Part shown: positions 15,903-26,700 of the stretch, in pieces | How positions within the stretch are numbered: position 1 is the stretch's first letter | How the letters are laid out: every line of letters starts with the position of its first letter | Source of the DNA: Chitinophagaceae bacterium | GTDB lineage: Bacteria; Bacteroidota; Bacteroidia; Chitinophagales; Chitinophagaceae | Assembly (NCBI GenBank): GCA_020403425.1 | Contig: JADBXR010000024.1 | Location: 1-32,370, forward strand | Length of the DNA: 32,370 nt | Reading direction: 5' to 3' | Position numbers and translations under genes: made by a program | Notes under the pieces: generated by a model | Seen by the model: the letters and a program-made list of their open reading frames with translations, nothing else | Databases searched by the model: none | What the model was told of the DNA's origin: nothing

Positions 15903-17357
15903 TTATTGGCCCTGCGCCAGGCTATAAGCCTTTTTATCTCCCCACATATTCAGCAGTTCAGTTGAGCAGACCTTGAAGTCCTGCAGCAGCCGCTTGTACA
16001 GCTCCAATATATCCACCTGTGTCAACGGTACTTCTCCCAGGCTCTCGAAACGGCAGGTATACTGGTTCACGAGGTTGGTATAAGAGGATCCTTTGGGCCA
16101 TACCTGGGTACCCCGGTTACTGATGGTCACCAGTTTGAACAGGTCAGATGTATGTGCCAGACATTTTTCGGCGATGGCACTGGGCTGGAGATTACTTTCG
16201 ATGAACATATCCACCCCAACGATCACTTCCTCACGCAGTTCCTCACTTTCCAGCATGGGATTCTTTTCCAGCTTGAAATGGGTAGGTGTAGGCGGCTGGT
16301 TGGCAATGGACGCTTTGGGATTATGCGCCGGCTGTTTGCCAAAATTGGCGATGATGGCAGCAGCGAACTCAGTGGTACTGAGCGATTTGGTAGAACGATC
16401 CCCAAAATCACCCGTATGTACGCCACTTTCCAATGTATACAATAACGCATTTTCCATCATAATGGCCGCTTCCATCAATCCCAGGTGGTGCAGCATGCCA
16501 AAACCGCTGAGCAGGAGGGCTGTCGGATTGGCGATATTCTTACCGGCAATATCCGGTGCGGTGCCGTGAACGGCCTCAAAAATGGAGATATGGTCGCCGA
16601 TATTGGCAGAAGGGGCAAAACCCAGTCCGCCCACCAATCCGGCACAAAGATCACTTACGATATCACCCTGCAGGTTGGTCAGCACCACCACATCGAACAG
16701 ATCGGGACGGCTTACCAGTTTCATACAGAGGTCATCCACGATCACATCATCGGCTTTCAGTTCGGGATAGTCTTTGGCCACTTCATAGAATACCTCCAGG
16801 AACAGGCCGTCCGTCAGTTTCATGATATTGGCCTTATGACCACAGGTAATGCGGCGGGCGCCTTTTTTCTTGGCCATCTCGAATGCATACCTGATCACCT
16901 GCATACTGCCGGGGCGGGTAATGAAACGGCGGCTCAGGGCCACATCGTGGGTAAGCAGGTGCTCCACACCGCCATAGGTATCCTCAATGTTCTCCCGAAC
17001 GATCGTGATATCGATCGGGATACCGGCTTTACTGAAAACGGTATCTACCCCGTGCAGGGTCTGGAACGTCCTTTTATTGGCATAGGTGTTCCAGGTCTTT
17101 CTTGCCGTAACATTCACACTTTTTACGCCTTTGCCTTTCGGTGTTTCCATCGGGCCTTTGAACAGGATGCCCAATGATTCGATGGCCTGTTGCGCCTCTG
17201 GGGTCATTCCATTACTGTACCCTTTGTCGAATACCCATTTTCCCATATCCACGAACTCATATTCCAGGGGTACTTTGGCTGCTTTAAAGATAGAAAGGAC
17301 GGCGTCCATGATCTCTGGACCGATCCCATCCCCATTTGCTACGGCAATCTTGGTCAT
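15903..17357 (-). CDS. icd: NADP-type isocitrate dehydrogenase with C-terminal extension
   Basis: Oxidative decarboxylation of isocitrate to 2-oxoglutarate in the TCA cycle. The 484 residues start with the dehydrogenase signature KIAVANGDGIGPEIM. They continue with the substrate-loop segment KSVNVTARKTWNTYANKR, IVRENIEDTYGGVEH, the metal-binding region NLQGDIVSDLCAGLVGGLG (with the conserved Asp) and the cofactor loop EAVHGTAPDIAGKNIANP. After about residue 345 there is an extra domain of some 140 residues absent from the 416-residue E. coli enzyme; this length fits the Thermus/Rickettsia-like IDH group. NADP use is presumed, not shown. An exact -7 element sits 19 bases upstream and a strong terminator downstream, so it is transcribed alone. 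Confidence 0.93.
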   Translation of the reverse strand: MTKIAVANGDGIGPEIMDAVLSIFKAAKVPLEYEFVDMGKWVFDKGYSNGMTPEAQQAIESLGILFKGPMETPKGKGVKSVNVTARKTWNTYANKRTFQTLHGVDTVFSKAGIPIDITIVRENIEDTYGGVEHLLTHDVALSRRFITRPGSMQVIRYAFEMAKKKGARRITCGHKANIMKLTDGLFLEVFYEVAKDYPELKADDVIVDDLCMKLVSRPDLFDVVVLTNLQGDIVSDLCAGLVGGLGFAPSANIGDHISIFEAVHGTAPDIAGKNIANPTALLLSGFGMLHHLGLMEAAIMMENALLYTLESGVHTGDFGDRSTKSLSTTEFAAAIIANFGKQPAHNPKASIANQPPTPTHFKLEKNPMLESEELREEVIVGVDMFIESNLQPSAIAEKCLAHTSDLFKLVTISNRGTQVWPKGSSYTNLVNQYTCRFESLGEVPLTQVDILELYKRLLQDFKVCSTELLNMWGDKKAYSLAQGQ

Positions 17358-17376
17358 AATTGGTTTTTTCGTGGTG

Positions 17377-17384
17377 CAAAATTA
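17377..17384 (-). promoter_or_regulatory. Bacteroidota -7 promoter element of icd
   Basis: TAATTTTG on the minus strand is an exact TAnnTTTG, 19 bases from the start codon. No clear -33 TTTG at 19-21 bases was found. Confidence 0.5.
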
Positions 17385-17544
17385 CGGGCAAAAGCGGACA
17401 CGGTAGTGTTAAATCAAAGGAGAATTTCCTGCGGGCCGGAGGCTGCTGACGCGAGGCAGGGCAAGCCTTACCGCTGCTGTAATTTTAACCCGGAAACTTT
17501 ACCCCAATTCCTTATTTTTACTGAAAGCAATCCAATCGTACACC

Positions 17545-17931
17545 ATGGTATCCAAAATTTCAGAGGGTGTTGAGATAACCGTAGAGACCTTTTACCAGGC
17601 CGATTACAGCAACCCGCTGAATAATGAATACATGTTTGCCTACCGGATCACCATCGAGAACCACAATCCTTTCACCATCCAACTGTTGCGGCGCCAATGG
17701 TTCATTTTCGACAGTAACGGGGAACGCCGCGAAGTGGAGGGCGAAGGAGTGGTAGGGGTACAGCCAGTATTGAAACCCGGCGAAAACTACCAATATGTAA
17801 GTGGTTGCAACCTGCGCACTGAAATGGGTAAGATGCATGGCACTTACCAGATGCTCAACGAGAACAGCAAACAGCTGTTCTCCGTCAATATCCCTTCTTT
17901 TGAGATGATCGTACCCAATAAAATGAACTGA
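17545..17931 (+). CDS. apaG: ApaG-family protein
   Basis: 128 residues forming one ApaG/DUF525 domain, an immunoglobulin-like beta sandwich. Recognisable strands are ITVETFYQADYSNPLNNEYM, YRITIENHNPFTIQLLRRQW, WFIFDSNGERREVEGEGVVG and VQPVLKPGENYQYVSGCNL, with MHGTYQML near the end. The family was linked to cobalt/magnesium efflux in enterobacteria, but the biochemical role is unresolved; the same fold occurs in F-box proteins of eukaryotes. It is divergent from icd across a 187-base spacer and convergent with the FG-GAP gene. Its stop codon lies inside a hairpin. Confidence 0.93.
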   Translation: MVSKISEGVEITVETFYQADYSNPLNNEYMFAYRITIENHNPFTIQLLRRQWFIFDSNGERREVEGEGVVGVQPVLKPGENYQYVSGCNLRTEMGKMHGTYQMLNENSKQLFSVNIPSFEMIVPNKMN

Positions 17932-17973
17932 CCGGGTGTTATCCCGGCCAGGTTCATAGAGCTGCTTCTATGA
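17924..17973. terminator. Two adjacent hairpins between convergent apaG and FG-GAP genes
   Basis: First, TGAAC-TGA-CCGGG pairs with CCCGG-CCA-GTTCA around TGTTAT and contains the apaG stop codon. Second, TCATAGA pairs with TCTATGA around a six-base loop. There is no T-tract on either strand, so they are more likely 3'-end structures than classical terminators. Confidence 0.5.
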
Positions 17974-17986
17974 TCAACTGTAATAC

Positions 17987-20900
17987 TCAGGGTTGGCTGT
18001 TCCGGAAGAATAGCAACGGTTGATTGTTTCTTGCCATCACCAGTGTTTGGGTACCCTCTGCGGTCCTGATCCAGCGCGCATTTCTGAGCTCCCCGTTTAT
18101 GGCCGGCAGTGAGAACCGGATCCTGAATTCCTTGGCGGCCATATCAAAAGAGACGGCGGTGGGATTCATGGCATCATACCTTCCTTCATAAGGTACTACC
18201 CCATACAGGTTCCCACCCGCCAGGAAGCCATGGGAGGGTCGTTGTTCATCCAGTGGCGTAAAGCTGAACAATGGGGCCGTTTGGAGGTCCCTCGGTAGGG
18301 CCATGGCTGTAAACCCTCCTTTGCCATCGCCCAGGAAACAGGTAGACGCCAGTGTTTCTGCTTTCAGTTCAATATACTCTTTGAACAGATCGTCAAACAT
18401 GAAGTTGACCGTTTTGCCAGCCACTTCTCCATAAGTGAGATAGGCTTTTTTCAACATGGGCAGTGGTCTTTCCAATTCATCTTTTGCGAGGAAGGTATAG
18501 TCCTTCCCATTCACGGAATAGGTCATGATCTGCTCCAGACTGCCGTTCCGGTCAAAATCCTTTACAAACAATTTCAGTGGCCCGTTCTTACCCGCGTATA
18601 ATTTGGAATTATAGCCCCAGTTACCTGCCAGGATATCCATAAAACCATCACCATTCACATCGGCCGTCTGTATGGTTTGCCAAAGTCCTGTGGATGCAGG
18701 GATGGCCGTTTCTTTAAAACTGCCTTTCCGATTGATGAACACCTGAACCGGCGTCCACTCCCCTGCGATCACCAGGTCGGGCCAACTGTCCCGATTGATA
18801 TCGGCAAAGGAGGCAGAGAGGATCATTCCTGCTTTTTCGAGACCGATCTGTGAGGCCGGCGCCTGGGTGAACACCCCTTTCCCATCATTCAGCAACAGAT
18901 AGGAAGGTTGCGCTATCCCATAATGGGTGGCATCTGCCATACCGCCTACGAACAGGTCGTTATCGCCATCCTGGTCAATATCCGCAGCAGCTACACAGGT
19001 CTTATTGACCAGTAATGCAGGGAGTGCTTTTTCTGCTTCTGTAAAATGTCCCTTACCGTCATTCAGGAAAAGGTGGTCGGCAAGATCGGGATTACCATCC
19101 GCTGTTTCATTACCGCCGCTTACTACATAGAGATCGGGATTTTTATCGCCATTGGCATCAAAGAAAACAGCAGCTACGCCTTCGGAATTCCGGTACCGGG
19201 CAAACAATGCCGTGTCTGATGCCAGGAATTTCCCAGCAGCTGTTTGCAGCAGCAAGTTGCTGGGCTGGCCTTTGCCACCACTGACATAGATATCATCAAG
19301 CCCATCCTTGTTCACATCGGCCACGGCCAGTGCGGGACCGCGTGTAGACATTTCGTGAGGGATGAGGTATTGTTTGTTGAAATCGATAAAATCATTCTCC
19401 TGGTGTTTCCAACCCAATCCTGTTTCCTGTGTCACATCCTTTAATGCTAACGGTTTCCGGGGGAAAAACGCCGCATAATCAAACTGACCCGATGCTGTTG
19501 ACTGCTTCATCAGCACATGGTTGCCGGGCACCACATTCCGCATGATCTCGTAGCGCTGATCAGGCCAGATCACCAGCATACTGTCGATGATATTGGTAGT
19601 ACCCAAACCAAAAGACAGTACCGGGGAAACGGAGGATTGAAAACCGCGTGTCAGCATCAGTTGCTGGTACTGCATACCTGTTTTCTGGAACAGGTATACC
19701 TTACAACCGATCCCGAATGTATTCTGCCCTTCTCCTTTGAATGAGATGGAAAGCTGGTTCTGTTTAGGGCTGTTGTTTTTCAGCAATACGGCTTTACTGC
19801 CGATACAGTTCATCACAACATCCAGGTCTCCGTCGTTATCCAGGTCTGCGTAAGAGGCGCCGGTATAATACCCTTTCATGCCCGAGGTTCCCCAGGTCTT
19901 GCTCACATCGGAAAACCCGTTTGCCAGGTTGCCTTTAAAGAAAAAAGGATGCGAGGCCCCATCGGGCATTTTATCGATGGCTTCCTGGTCGTAGATGTCG
20001 GTATTGTCTACCGAATGTTTTGCATACAATGACGATACAAAGCGAACATAATCCAGATCCACCGGTCTTTTTACGATACCGCTTGATACGAACAGGTCTT
20101 TCACCCCATCATTATCAAAATCAGCGAACAGCGGTGCCCAGCTCCAGTCCGTGGCCGATACCTGGTTCATGATACCAACTTCGCTGAAACTGGTGCCGTT
20201 GCCGTTATTATGTTGCAGGCTGTTATGCGAGAACTGGTGCTGGTATCCATTGCTCTCGATCTTTACCTTATAGATATCTAAATTCTCGTCGCTGCCATAG
20301 GTCTTGAGCACTTTTTCATCATAAGGCAGCATATCAACGGTGATCACATCGGGTTGGCCGTCGTTATCGTAATCGGCCACATCATTCCCCATGCTGAAGC
20401 GACTGTAATGCCTGAAATGGGCCGCGCCACTTTCCGTGAAAGTACCATTGCCATTGTTGATATAGTAGTAATCGTTCTCATGAAAATCGTTGCCGATATA
20501 AATGTCTTCCCAGCCATCATTGTTGATATCGCTGGTGTTGATGCCCAGTCCGTAGCCCTGGCTGCTCTGGAAAATTCCGGCAGCTGCTGACACATCGGTG
20601 AATTTTCCGGTGGTGGCAATATCATTCCGCAACAAACGGTCGCCCGCGTCTTTACTGTATATACGGCGGGCACTGGTATCGGCAATGTTCTGATGTGGTT
20701 TTTGCGAATGGTTCAGAATATAACAATCAAGGTCGCCATCATGATCGTAATCGAAGAAAGCTGCCTGCGTGGCAAAACTGGCATTGTCCAGTCCGTATTC
20801 CGCGGCAGCTTCTTTAAAAGTGCCATCGCCTTTGTTAATGAACAATTCGTTCCTTCCCTGCAACCCCCTGATACCATTCACGGCGGAGACATAGATGTCC

Positions 20901-21301
20901 AGAAAACCATCTGCGTTGATATCTACCATTGTGGCGCCGGTACACCAGTCGGAACTGCCGGCCACACCTGCTTTTTCGGTGATGTCTTCAAATTCAAATC
21001 CTGCCCCTTCTGAAGAAGCTTTTCCCTTGTTGAGGTATAATTTATTGATGCCCTTGTTGTTGCCGGTGAAATAGATATCGATATATCCGTCATTGTTGAT
21101 ATCGCCCGTGGCCACACCACCTCCGTTATAATAATAGAGATAATAGAGAATGTTGAAAGTGTCTTTCTGGAAAGGCGTGTTCACAAAATCGATATTGCTC
21201 CTGGAAGCAGGCACGCTCTCAAAAAGCTGTTCTGTTCTCTTACAGGAGAACAACAAAGCGGTCACGCAGGCAACCAGGAACAGCAAGGGGTAGGTACGCA
21301 T
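17987..21301 (-). CDS. FG-GAP/VCBS-repeat lipoprotein with ASPIC/UnbV domain
   Basis: 1104 residues with a lipoprotein signal (LVACVTALLFSC, Cys20), so probably displayed on the outer membrane. I count about 13 calcium-loop motifs of the D-x-[DN]-x-D-G-x-x-D type, for example DINNDGYIDIY, DINADGFLDIY, DYDHDGDLDCY, DFDNDGVKDLF, DVNKDGLDDIY and DVNGDGFMDIL. They form two beta-propeller-like arrays separated by an ASPIC/UnbV domain (around GIGCKVYLFQKTGMQYQQ to SFGLGT). The repeats resemble integrin-alpha FG-GAP units; the architecture matches the CRTAC1-like proteins found next to SusC/SusD pairs in this phylum. Function is unproven; ligand or carbohydrate binding at the surface is the likely role. 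It is the last gene of the locus starting at 29064, 80 bases after the LamG gene. Confidence 0.93.
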   Translation of the reverse strand: MRTYPLLFLVACVTALLFSCKRTEQLFESVPASRSNIDFVNTPFQKDTFNILYYLYYYNGGGVATGDINNDGYIDIYFTGNNKGINKLYLNKGKASSEGAGFEFEDITEKAGVAGSSDWCTGATMVDINADGFLDIYVSAVNGIRGLQGRNELFINKGDGTFKEAAAEYGLDNASFATQAAFFDYDHDGDLDCYILNHSQKPHQNIADTSARRIYSKDAGDRLLRNDIATTGKFTDVSAAAGIFQSSQGYGLGINTSDINNDGWEDIYIGNDFHENDYYYINNGNGTFTESGAAHFRHYSRFSMGNDVADYDNDGQPDVITVDMLPYDEKVLKTYGSDENLDIYKVKIESNGYQHQFSHNSLQHNNGNGTSFSEVGIMNQVSATDWSWAPLFADFDNDGVKDLFVSSGIVKRPVDLDYVRFVSSLYAKHSVDNTDIYDQEAIDKMPDGASHPFFFKGNLANGFSDVSKTWGTSGMKGYYTGASYADLDNDGDLDVVMNCIGSKAVLLKNNSPKQNQLSISFKGEGQNTFGIGCKVYLFQKTGMQYQQLMLTRGFQSSVSPVLSFGLGTTNIIDSMLVIWPDQRYEIMRNVVPGNHVLMKQSTASGQFDYAAFFPRKPLALKDVTQETGLGWKHQENDFIDFNKQYLIPHEMSTRGPALAVADVNKDGLDDIYVSGGKGQPSNLLLQTAAGKFLASDTALFARYRNSEGVAAVFFDANGDKNPDLYVVSGGNETADGNPDLADHLFLNDGKGHFTEAEKALPALLVNKTCVAAADIDQDGDNDLFVGGMADATHYGIAQPSYLLLNDGKGVFTQAPASQIGLEKAGMILSASFADINRDSWPDLVIAGEWTPVQVFINRKGSFKETAIPASTGLWQTIQTADVNGDGFMDILAGNWGYNSKLYAGKNGPLKLFVKDFDRNGSLEQIMTYSVNGKDYTFLAKDELERPLPMLKKAYLTYGEVAGKTVNFMFDDLFKEYIELKAETLASTCFLGDGKGGFTAMALPRDLQTAPLFSFTPLDEQRPSHGFLAGGNLYGVVPYEGRYDAMNPTAVSFDMAAKEFRIRFSLPAINGELRNARWIRTAEGTQTLVMARNNQPLLFFRNSQP

Positions 21302-21381
21302 AAATAAAATTTCAATAGAGTTAAAAAGGGGTGTACATCTGTTGATGATACACCCCCTTAATCAAAACAACCAACTGCCTG

Positions 21382-22188
21382 CTATAATTTGCTATTATAC
21401 AAGGCTGAAACTTCTGCTGCGCTGAGCGCTTTTCCATATAATCTGAACTGATCCAGTGTACCGGAGTATGATTTGATCCAGTCATCCGTAGGGCCAGTTG
21501 CATTGGCATGTTTGTTCCATCCACCAACGATCCACTGGGCGGCTTTGGAGAAATCGACTGCACCACGGGCAGCCCCGTTGTTCTTCACATCGGTCTGCGT
21601 GGGTGTCATTCCTGTTACCAGGGCCCCGTCAAAATAATAGGTCATTTTAGAAGTGGCCTGGTCATAGGAATATACGATATGGTGCCAGTTACCATCAAAA
21701 ACAGGTTTCTGGAAATCACCTTCCAGCCACTGGTCCATCAGTCCCAGCTTCATGGTGGCTTTGGTAGCGGTCTGGTTCTCCATCAACAGGAACAGCGCAC
21801 TGTTATGCCAGCCGTAAGAAGGATCCACCAGTGAGAACAGGAACTCTGTTCTGCCCACCTGCGCCGTATTCTTGAGCCAGAAGGAAACAGAGAAACTGGT
21901 AACGGTCTTGAAATCGTTGGCCGAAGGATACACGATCGCTTTGCCATCCACCGCTTTCACGGCTTTACCAGATACACCTGTCACAAACGTGTAGGGATTA
22001 TCCGTTGCAAAATTGGCGCGGATACTGTCTACATCGCTACCGTCGTATGCGGCATAGAATTTCAGCGGGCCACCCGGAGGGTTGGCATCTTTGAGATAAT
22101 TGCTCAATGCGGGTTTGTCCATTTTCTGACAGGCGGTCACAGCCAGCATCGCCAGAACGGCAAACAGTAAATATGATTTATTTTTCAT
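21382..22188 (-). CDS. LamG-domain lipoprotein (concanavalin-A-like fold)
   Basis: Start taken at ATG 22188, which opens a lipoprotein signal (MKNKSYLLFAVLAMLAVTAC, Cys20) and gives 268 residues; the open frame upstream overlaps the susD-like gene and lacks a signal. Residues about 60-268 form a LamG/concanavalin-A-like sandwich: FSVSFWLKNTAQVGRTEFLF, WHHIVYSYDQATSKMTYYFD and DQFRLYGKALSAAEVSALY are its typical strands and closing motif. Such domains bind carbohydrate, and some are glycosidases; no catalytic Glu pair is evident, so binding is the safer call. It follows the SusD gene by 37 bases. It may act as the surface glycan-binding protein of the SusC/SusD transporter, the place held by SusE/SusF in the starch system. 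Confidence 0.88.
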   Translation of the reverse strand: MKNKSYLLFAVLAMLAVTACQKMDKPALSNYLKDANPPGGPLKFYAAYDGSDVDSIRANFATDNPYTFVTGVSGKAVKAVDGKAIVYPSANDFKTVTSFSVSFWLKNTAQVGRTEFLFSLVDPSYGWHNSALFLLMENQTATKATMKLGLMDQWLEGDFQKPVFDGNWHHIVYSYDQATSKMTYYFDGALVTGMTPTQTDVKNNGAARGAVDFSKAAQWIVGGWNKHANATGPTDDWIKSYSGTLDQFRLYGKALSAAEVSALYNSKL

Positions 22189-22225
22189 TGTATCTGATTT
22201 GAATGTAAATAGTTGTAAAGGATGT

Positions 22226-23737
22226 TTATGGCCATTCAGGATTCTGTACCAGCACACCTCCTGCAAAGTCAATAGCAGGTTGCGGTATCGGATAATACCT
22301 GTGTTTGTTCTGGTAGCCCTGGCCACCTAATACGGCCTGTGCCAGTCCCCATCTTACCAGGTCATAAAACCTTTCACCTTCCATTGCCAGTTCAAATCTT
22401 CTTTCGTTCTGGATAGCGGTACGCATCTGCGCCTGGTCAACAAAAGCGATCGGAGGCAATACACCTGCTGCTCCTTTCCTGGCCCTGGCCCTGATCTGCT
22501 CCAGGTAGTTGGCCGCAAGGGCTGCATTGGTGGCGCCCCCCACTTCGTTGGCCGCTTCTGCTGCCATCAGCAACACATCGGCATAACGTATCTCGCGCTG
22601 GTTGATCCATCCTCCCTGGCGGTTACCGGTGGCAGCCTGCATAGCGGGATCCGGATATACTTTCTTGTTCCAGTATTTGCGCGGTATACCCGGGAAACTA
22701 GGCAACACTTTTCCATATACGCCATCGGCCTGGCCTGAGTAAAGAATGGTGGCATTCTTTCTTGGGTCATTGGCATCAAAAGCGCTTACCAGTTCTTCGG
22801 TAGGCGTGTTCCATCCCCAGCCCAGGTCCCATTCGCCTGCACCACGCACACCCTGTGCGATCGCATACCAGGAGAAATAATTATCCGATCCGTTGGCACC
22901 TACATGCGCCTGTATCTCCCAGATGGATTCGGAACTGTTCTCTCCGGCATCGGTAAATATCTTGGCATAATCAGACTGCAGGGAATACAGACCCGAGTTG
23001 ATCACCTGCTGACACAGGGTCAAAGCGCCTGACCAGTTTTGCCTGTACAACATGGTTTTCGCATGCAGGCTCTTGGCGGCGCCATTGGTCAAACGGCCAA
23101 TGTATTTGGCGGCCCAGGTAGCGGGCAGATTTGCTTCTGCATAAGCAAGGTCAGCATCGATCAATGCATAGATCTCGCTCACTTTCGCTTTGGGCTTCTT
23201 ACTGTCTGAAGGATTGTATACACGGAAATCGATCTTGGGAACCTCACCAAAGGCACGCACCAGGTCAAAGTAGGCAAAAGCACGGAAGAACCTCGCTTCT
23301 GCAATATTCACCAGTGAAGCCGCATCGGTCAGTTTCAGTGAATCCGCCAGCTGCAGGGCAGTGTTGGCCTGGCCGATCAGCACATAGTGCTGGTCCCAGT
23401 AAGTGTTGGAAGACCAGTGGTCCTTTACATACTGGAACTGATCGTAGATCACGCCCCAGTCGGCACCATCCGAAGGACTGCTTCCTTTCTCAGAATCATC
23501 CGAACGGAAATTGTTCATGGCCAGCCAGGGAATTCCTCCAAAACCCTGGCCTGCTACGTCGCCATTACGGATGGCGCCATAGAGACCATAGATCTGTCCT
23601 TCCAGACCACCCTGGTTCAGGTCGTCCAGCGTTGCGGAAAGAGGTTTCCTGTCGAGATATTTGGTACAACCGGGTATGATCATCGCCAACACTACTGCGA
23701 AGAAGGCACCGGTCATTATTTTTTTCATCTTATTCAT
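22226..23737 (-). CDS. SusD/RagB-family nutrient-binding lipoprotein
   Basis: 503 residues with lipoprotein signal MKKIMTGAFFAVVLAMIIPGC (in parts: FFAVVLAMIIPGC), Cys24, then TKYLDRKPLSATLDDL typical for SusD starts. The all-helical TPR-like body carries LVNIAEARFFRAFAYFDLVR, a family hallmark, and the C-terminal RagB/SusD segment with ADVLLMAAEAANEVGG, AANYLEQIRARARKG, ERRFELAMEGERFYDLVRWG and the closing YPIPQPAIDF. SusD proteins cap the SusC barrel on the cell surface and hold the ligand. The start is 20 bases after the SusC stop codon, as usual for a pair. Substrate cannot be read from the sequence. Confidence 0.96.
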   Translation of the reverse strand: MNKMKKIMTGAFFAVVLAMIIPGCTKYLDRKPLSATLDDLNQGGLEGQIYGLYGAIRNGDVAGQGFGGIPWLAMNNFRSDDSEKGSSPSDGADWGVIYDQFQYVKDHWSSNTYWDQHYVLIGQANTALQLADSLKLTDAASLVNIAEARFFRAFAYFDLVRAFGEVPKIDFRVYNPSDSKKPKAKVSEIYALIDADLAYAEANLPATWAAKYIGRLTNGAAKSLHAKTMLYRQNWSGALTLCQQVINSGLYSLQSDYAKIFTDAGENSSESIWEIQAHVGANGSDNYFSWYAIAQGVRGAGEWDLGWGWNTPTEELVSAFDANDPRKNATILYSGQADGVYGKVLPSFPGIPRKYWNKKVYPDPAMQAATGNRQGGWINQREIRYADVLLMAAEAANEVGGATNAALAANYLEQIRARARKGAAGVLPPIAFVDQAQMRTAIQNERRFELAMEGERFYDLVRWGLAQAVLGGQGYQNKHRYYPIPQPAIDFAGGVLVQNPEWP

Positions 23738-23756
23738 AGTATGCTCTTTTAAAATT

Positions 23757-26700
23757 TTAGAAGGTTACATTGATACCACCGGTGAATACAAGTGGAACCG
23801 GTCCATTACCATTATCGATACCGAATGAAGTGGCCGTTCCGCCAAACTCAGGTGTATAACCGGAATTGCGTTTGAACGTTTTCAGGTTCTGAACATTGGC
23901 GAATACGCGGATGCTCTTGATGCTCACTTTCTTCAGCAGTTCGGGTTTGAAATTGTAACCCAGCTGGATGTTCCGGATCCTGAAATAGCTGCCATCTTCG
24001 ATACCATAAGTAGAAGGAAGACGGTTGATGGTATGGTTCGCTCCTAAGATCGGATCCCAGTTGGAGGTACCTTCTCCTGTCCAGCGGTTCAGCTTGAATG
24101 CAGGATAGTTGAAAGTGGTGAACGGCAGTTCTGAACTACCCCAGTAACGGTAGATCTCGTTACCATATACACCATTGAAATCAACACCGAAATCAAATCC
24201 TTTGTAATTGGCCTGTAATGAGATACCATACATGAAGTCCGGTGTTGGATTACCGATCATGGTCCTGTCCTTGGTATCGATCACGCCATCACCATTGATG
24301 TCCTTGTATTTGAAATCTCCAGGACCGTAATCATAACCGATCACTTTGGGCGAAGCCAGTTTGTCGGCATATGACTGGTACAGACCTTCTACCACATAAC
24401 CATAGAAGTAACCGATAGGATAACCGGCCTCTGTCTGGTTAGGACGTTCTTCGCTGGCCGGTAAACGGTTACCTCCCAGGTCAACCACTTTGTTGTTGAA
24501 AGTGGTGATGTTGGCGTTCACAGCGAAGGACCAGTCCTTGGTGAGTTTCTGGTTCCATCCCGCAGAGAATTCGAAACCTTTGTTGCGCAGGTCGCCCACG
24601 TTATCCAGCCTGTAACGGCCAGATCCGGTTGGAACGATGGTCATGATATCCTTGGTGGTCTTGTCATAGTAAGCTGCTTCTGCATGCAGACGGTTATTCA
24701 GTGCATAGAATTCGAAACCGATCTCTTTTGCATTTACGGTCTCCCATGTCAGGTCACGCTGTGGCTCATATGACAGTGAATACGCCGGTACGATATTGCT
24801 TCCGAATACCGCTGTATTACCAGACTGTAACGCAGGGTAGAACGGATAATCATATCCATAGGTATTCTGTACACCCAGGATACCCCATGATGCTTTCAGC
24901 TTGAAGAAATTGAATACGTTCTGTTTCTCCATGAACTTCTCTTTGGTCAGTTCCCATGCGGCACCCACTGAGTAGAAGTTCTTGAAACGGTTGAACGGAG
25001 AGATCTGTGAAGAACCGTCGCGACGGAATGAACCGTTCAGCAGGTATTTGCCCTTGTAATTATACAATACGCGGAACAGGCTGGAAACAGTTGCCCGCTC
25101 CCACTGTGCAGAAGAAGAACGTTTGGTGGTTGGGTCACCGAATCCGTTGTCTACATACCAGAAACGTTTGTCGTTCGGGATCGCATCTCCGTTCACACGC
25201 TGGCTAACACTTCCGAACAGGCCATTGTAGCTGCTGAAATACGTGGTGAAACCGGCAATGGCGGTAAGACCATGGTCACCAAAGCTTTTCTTGAAAGTAA
25301 GAATATGATCCTGCTGGAATTTCTTCCAGTTGCCCTGGCCCTGGTTCACAGATGTGGTCCTGTTATTGGGTTCCACAAATACGGAACCGGAAGCACCCAC
25401 GGTTGGGTTGTATACGTTGATGATTGGATTGTACCTTCTTTCTTCCAGGTTAGAGATATCGGCAAAGAAAGTTGAACGCAGGGTAAAGTTGCGCAGGAAA
25501 TTGACTTCTGCATACACACTACCCACCGTGCGGAATTCTGTACGGATCTCTTTGTCCCATTTGTTCTCCAGGTTCATCAGGGGGTTACCGATCTGTGCGG
25601 CCTGGATAGCCAGCTGGGTATATACGCCATTGGCTGCATTAAAGGGTTCTGTGATCGGTAATACACGGCGTGCATCATACAGCAGACCATCTGCCTGGCT
25701 GAACGGAAGTTTCTGGCGGAAAGCATTCAGGTTGAATCCGAACTTGATGCTCTTGCTCACGCGCAGTTCATCGTTCACATTGAAGATGAGTTTATCCAGC
25801 TTCTCGTGTTTCACCACACCTTCGTCGGTGATATAACCCACACCCATGTAGAATTTATTCTTTTCGGTGCTGGAGGTAAGGCTGATATTGTTGCTGTTGA
25901 AGATGGCAGTACGGGTCATGGCTTTTACCCAATCCGTATTACCTGTCCATTTGCTGTAATCGAAACGCTGTGCCACCGGAACGCCGATATTGGTCTGCTC
26001 CTCATCGAACAGCAGTTTAAAACCTGCCGCATCCACCATCTTGATCTTATCAACCAGTTGTTTGGTACCGAAGCTGCTGTTGAAGTTCACCACCAGCTGG
26101 CCCGCTTTCGCTTTTTTGGTGGTCAGCGCGATCACACCCGAAGCACCACGCACCCCGAAGATGGCGAGCGAAGAAGGATCCTTCAATACTTCGATGGACT
26201 CGATATCGTTGGGGTTGATATAATCGATGTTGTCGTTGAAGATACCATCTACCACATACAGGGGCTTTACCGCACCGATACTTACTGTACCGCGGATACG
26301 GATATCCGGTTCTGCACCAGGGGTACCAGAAGCTACCACCGACAGACCGGCCACTTTACCCTGCAGGGAAGATACCGGATTAACGTTGGGCTTATCGGCG
26401 ATCTCTTTACCATCTACCTTCACGATAGAACCGGTAAGGTCTCTTTTGCTGGCGGTACCATAACCGATCACCACCACTTCGTTCAGGTTATTGGCAACGG
26501 CCTGTAAGGTCAGGTTGATCTCAGACCTTCCGCCCACAGACACTTCCTGTGTAACATAACCGATAGCTGACACCACCAGTACCGCATCATCGGCAACGGT
26601 CAGTGTGAAACGGCCATCGGCATCTGCCGCGGTCCCGTTCTTACTGCCTTTCACCACAACGCTGGCCCCCGCAACCGGGGCGCCATCGGCACCCACGACC

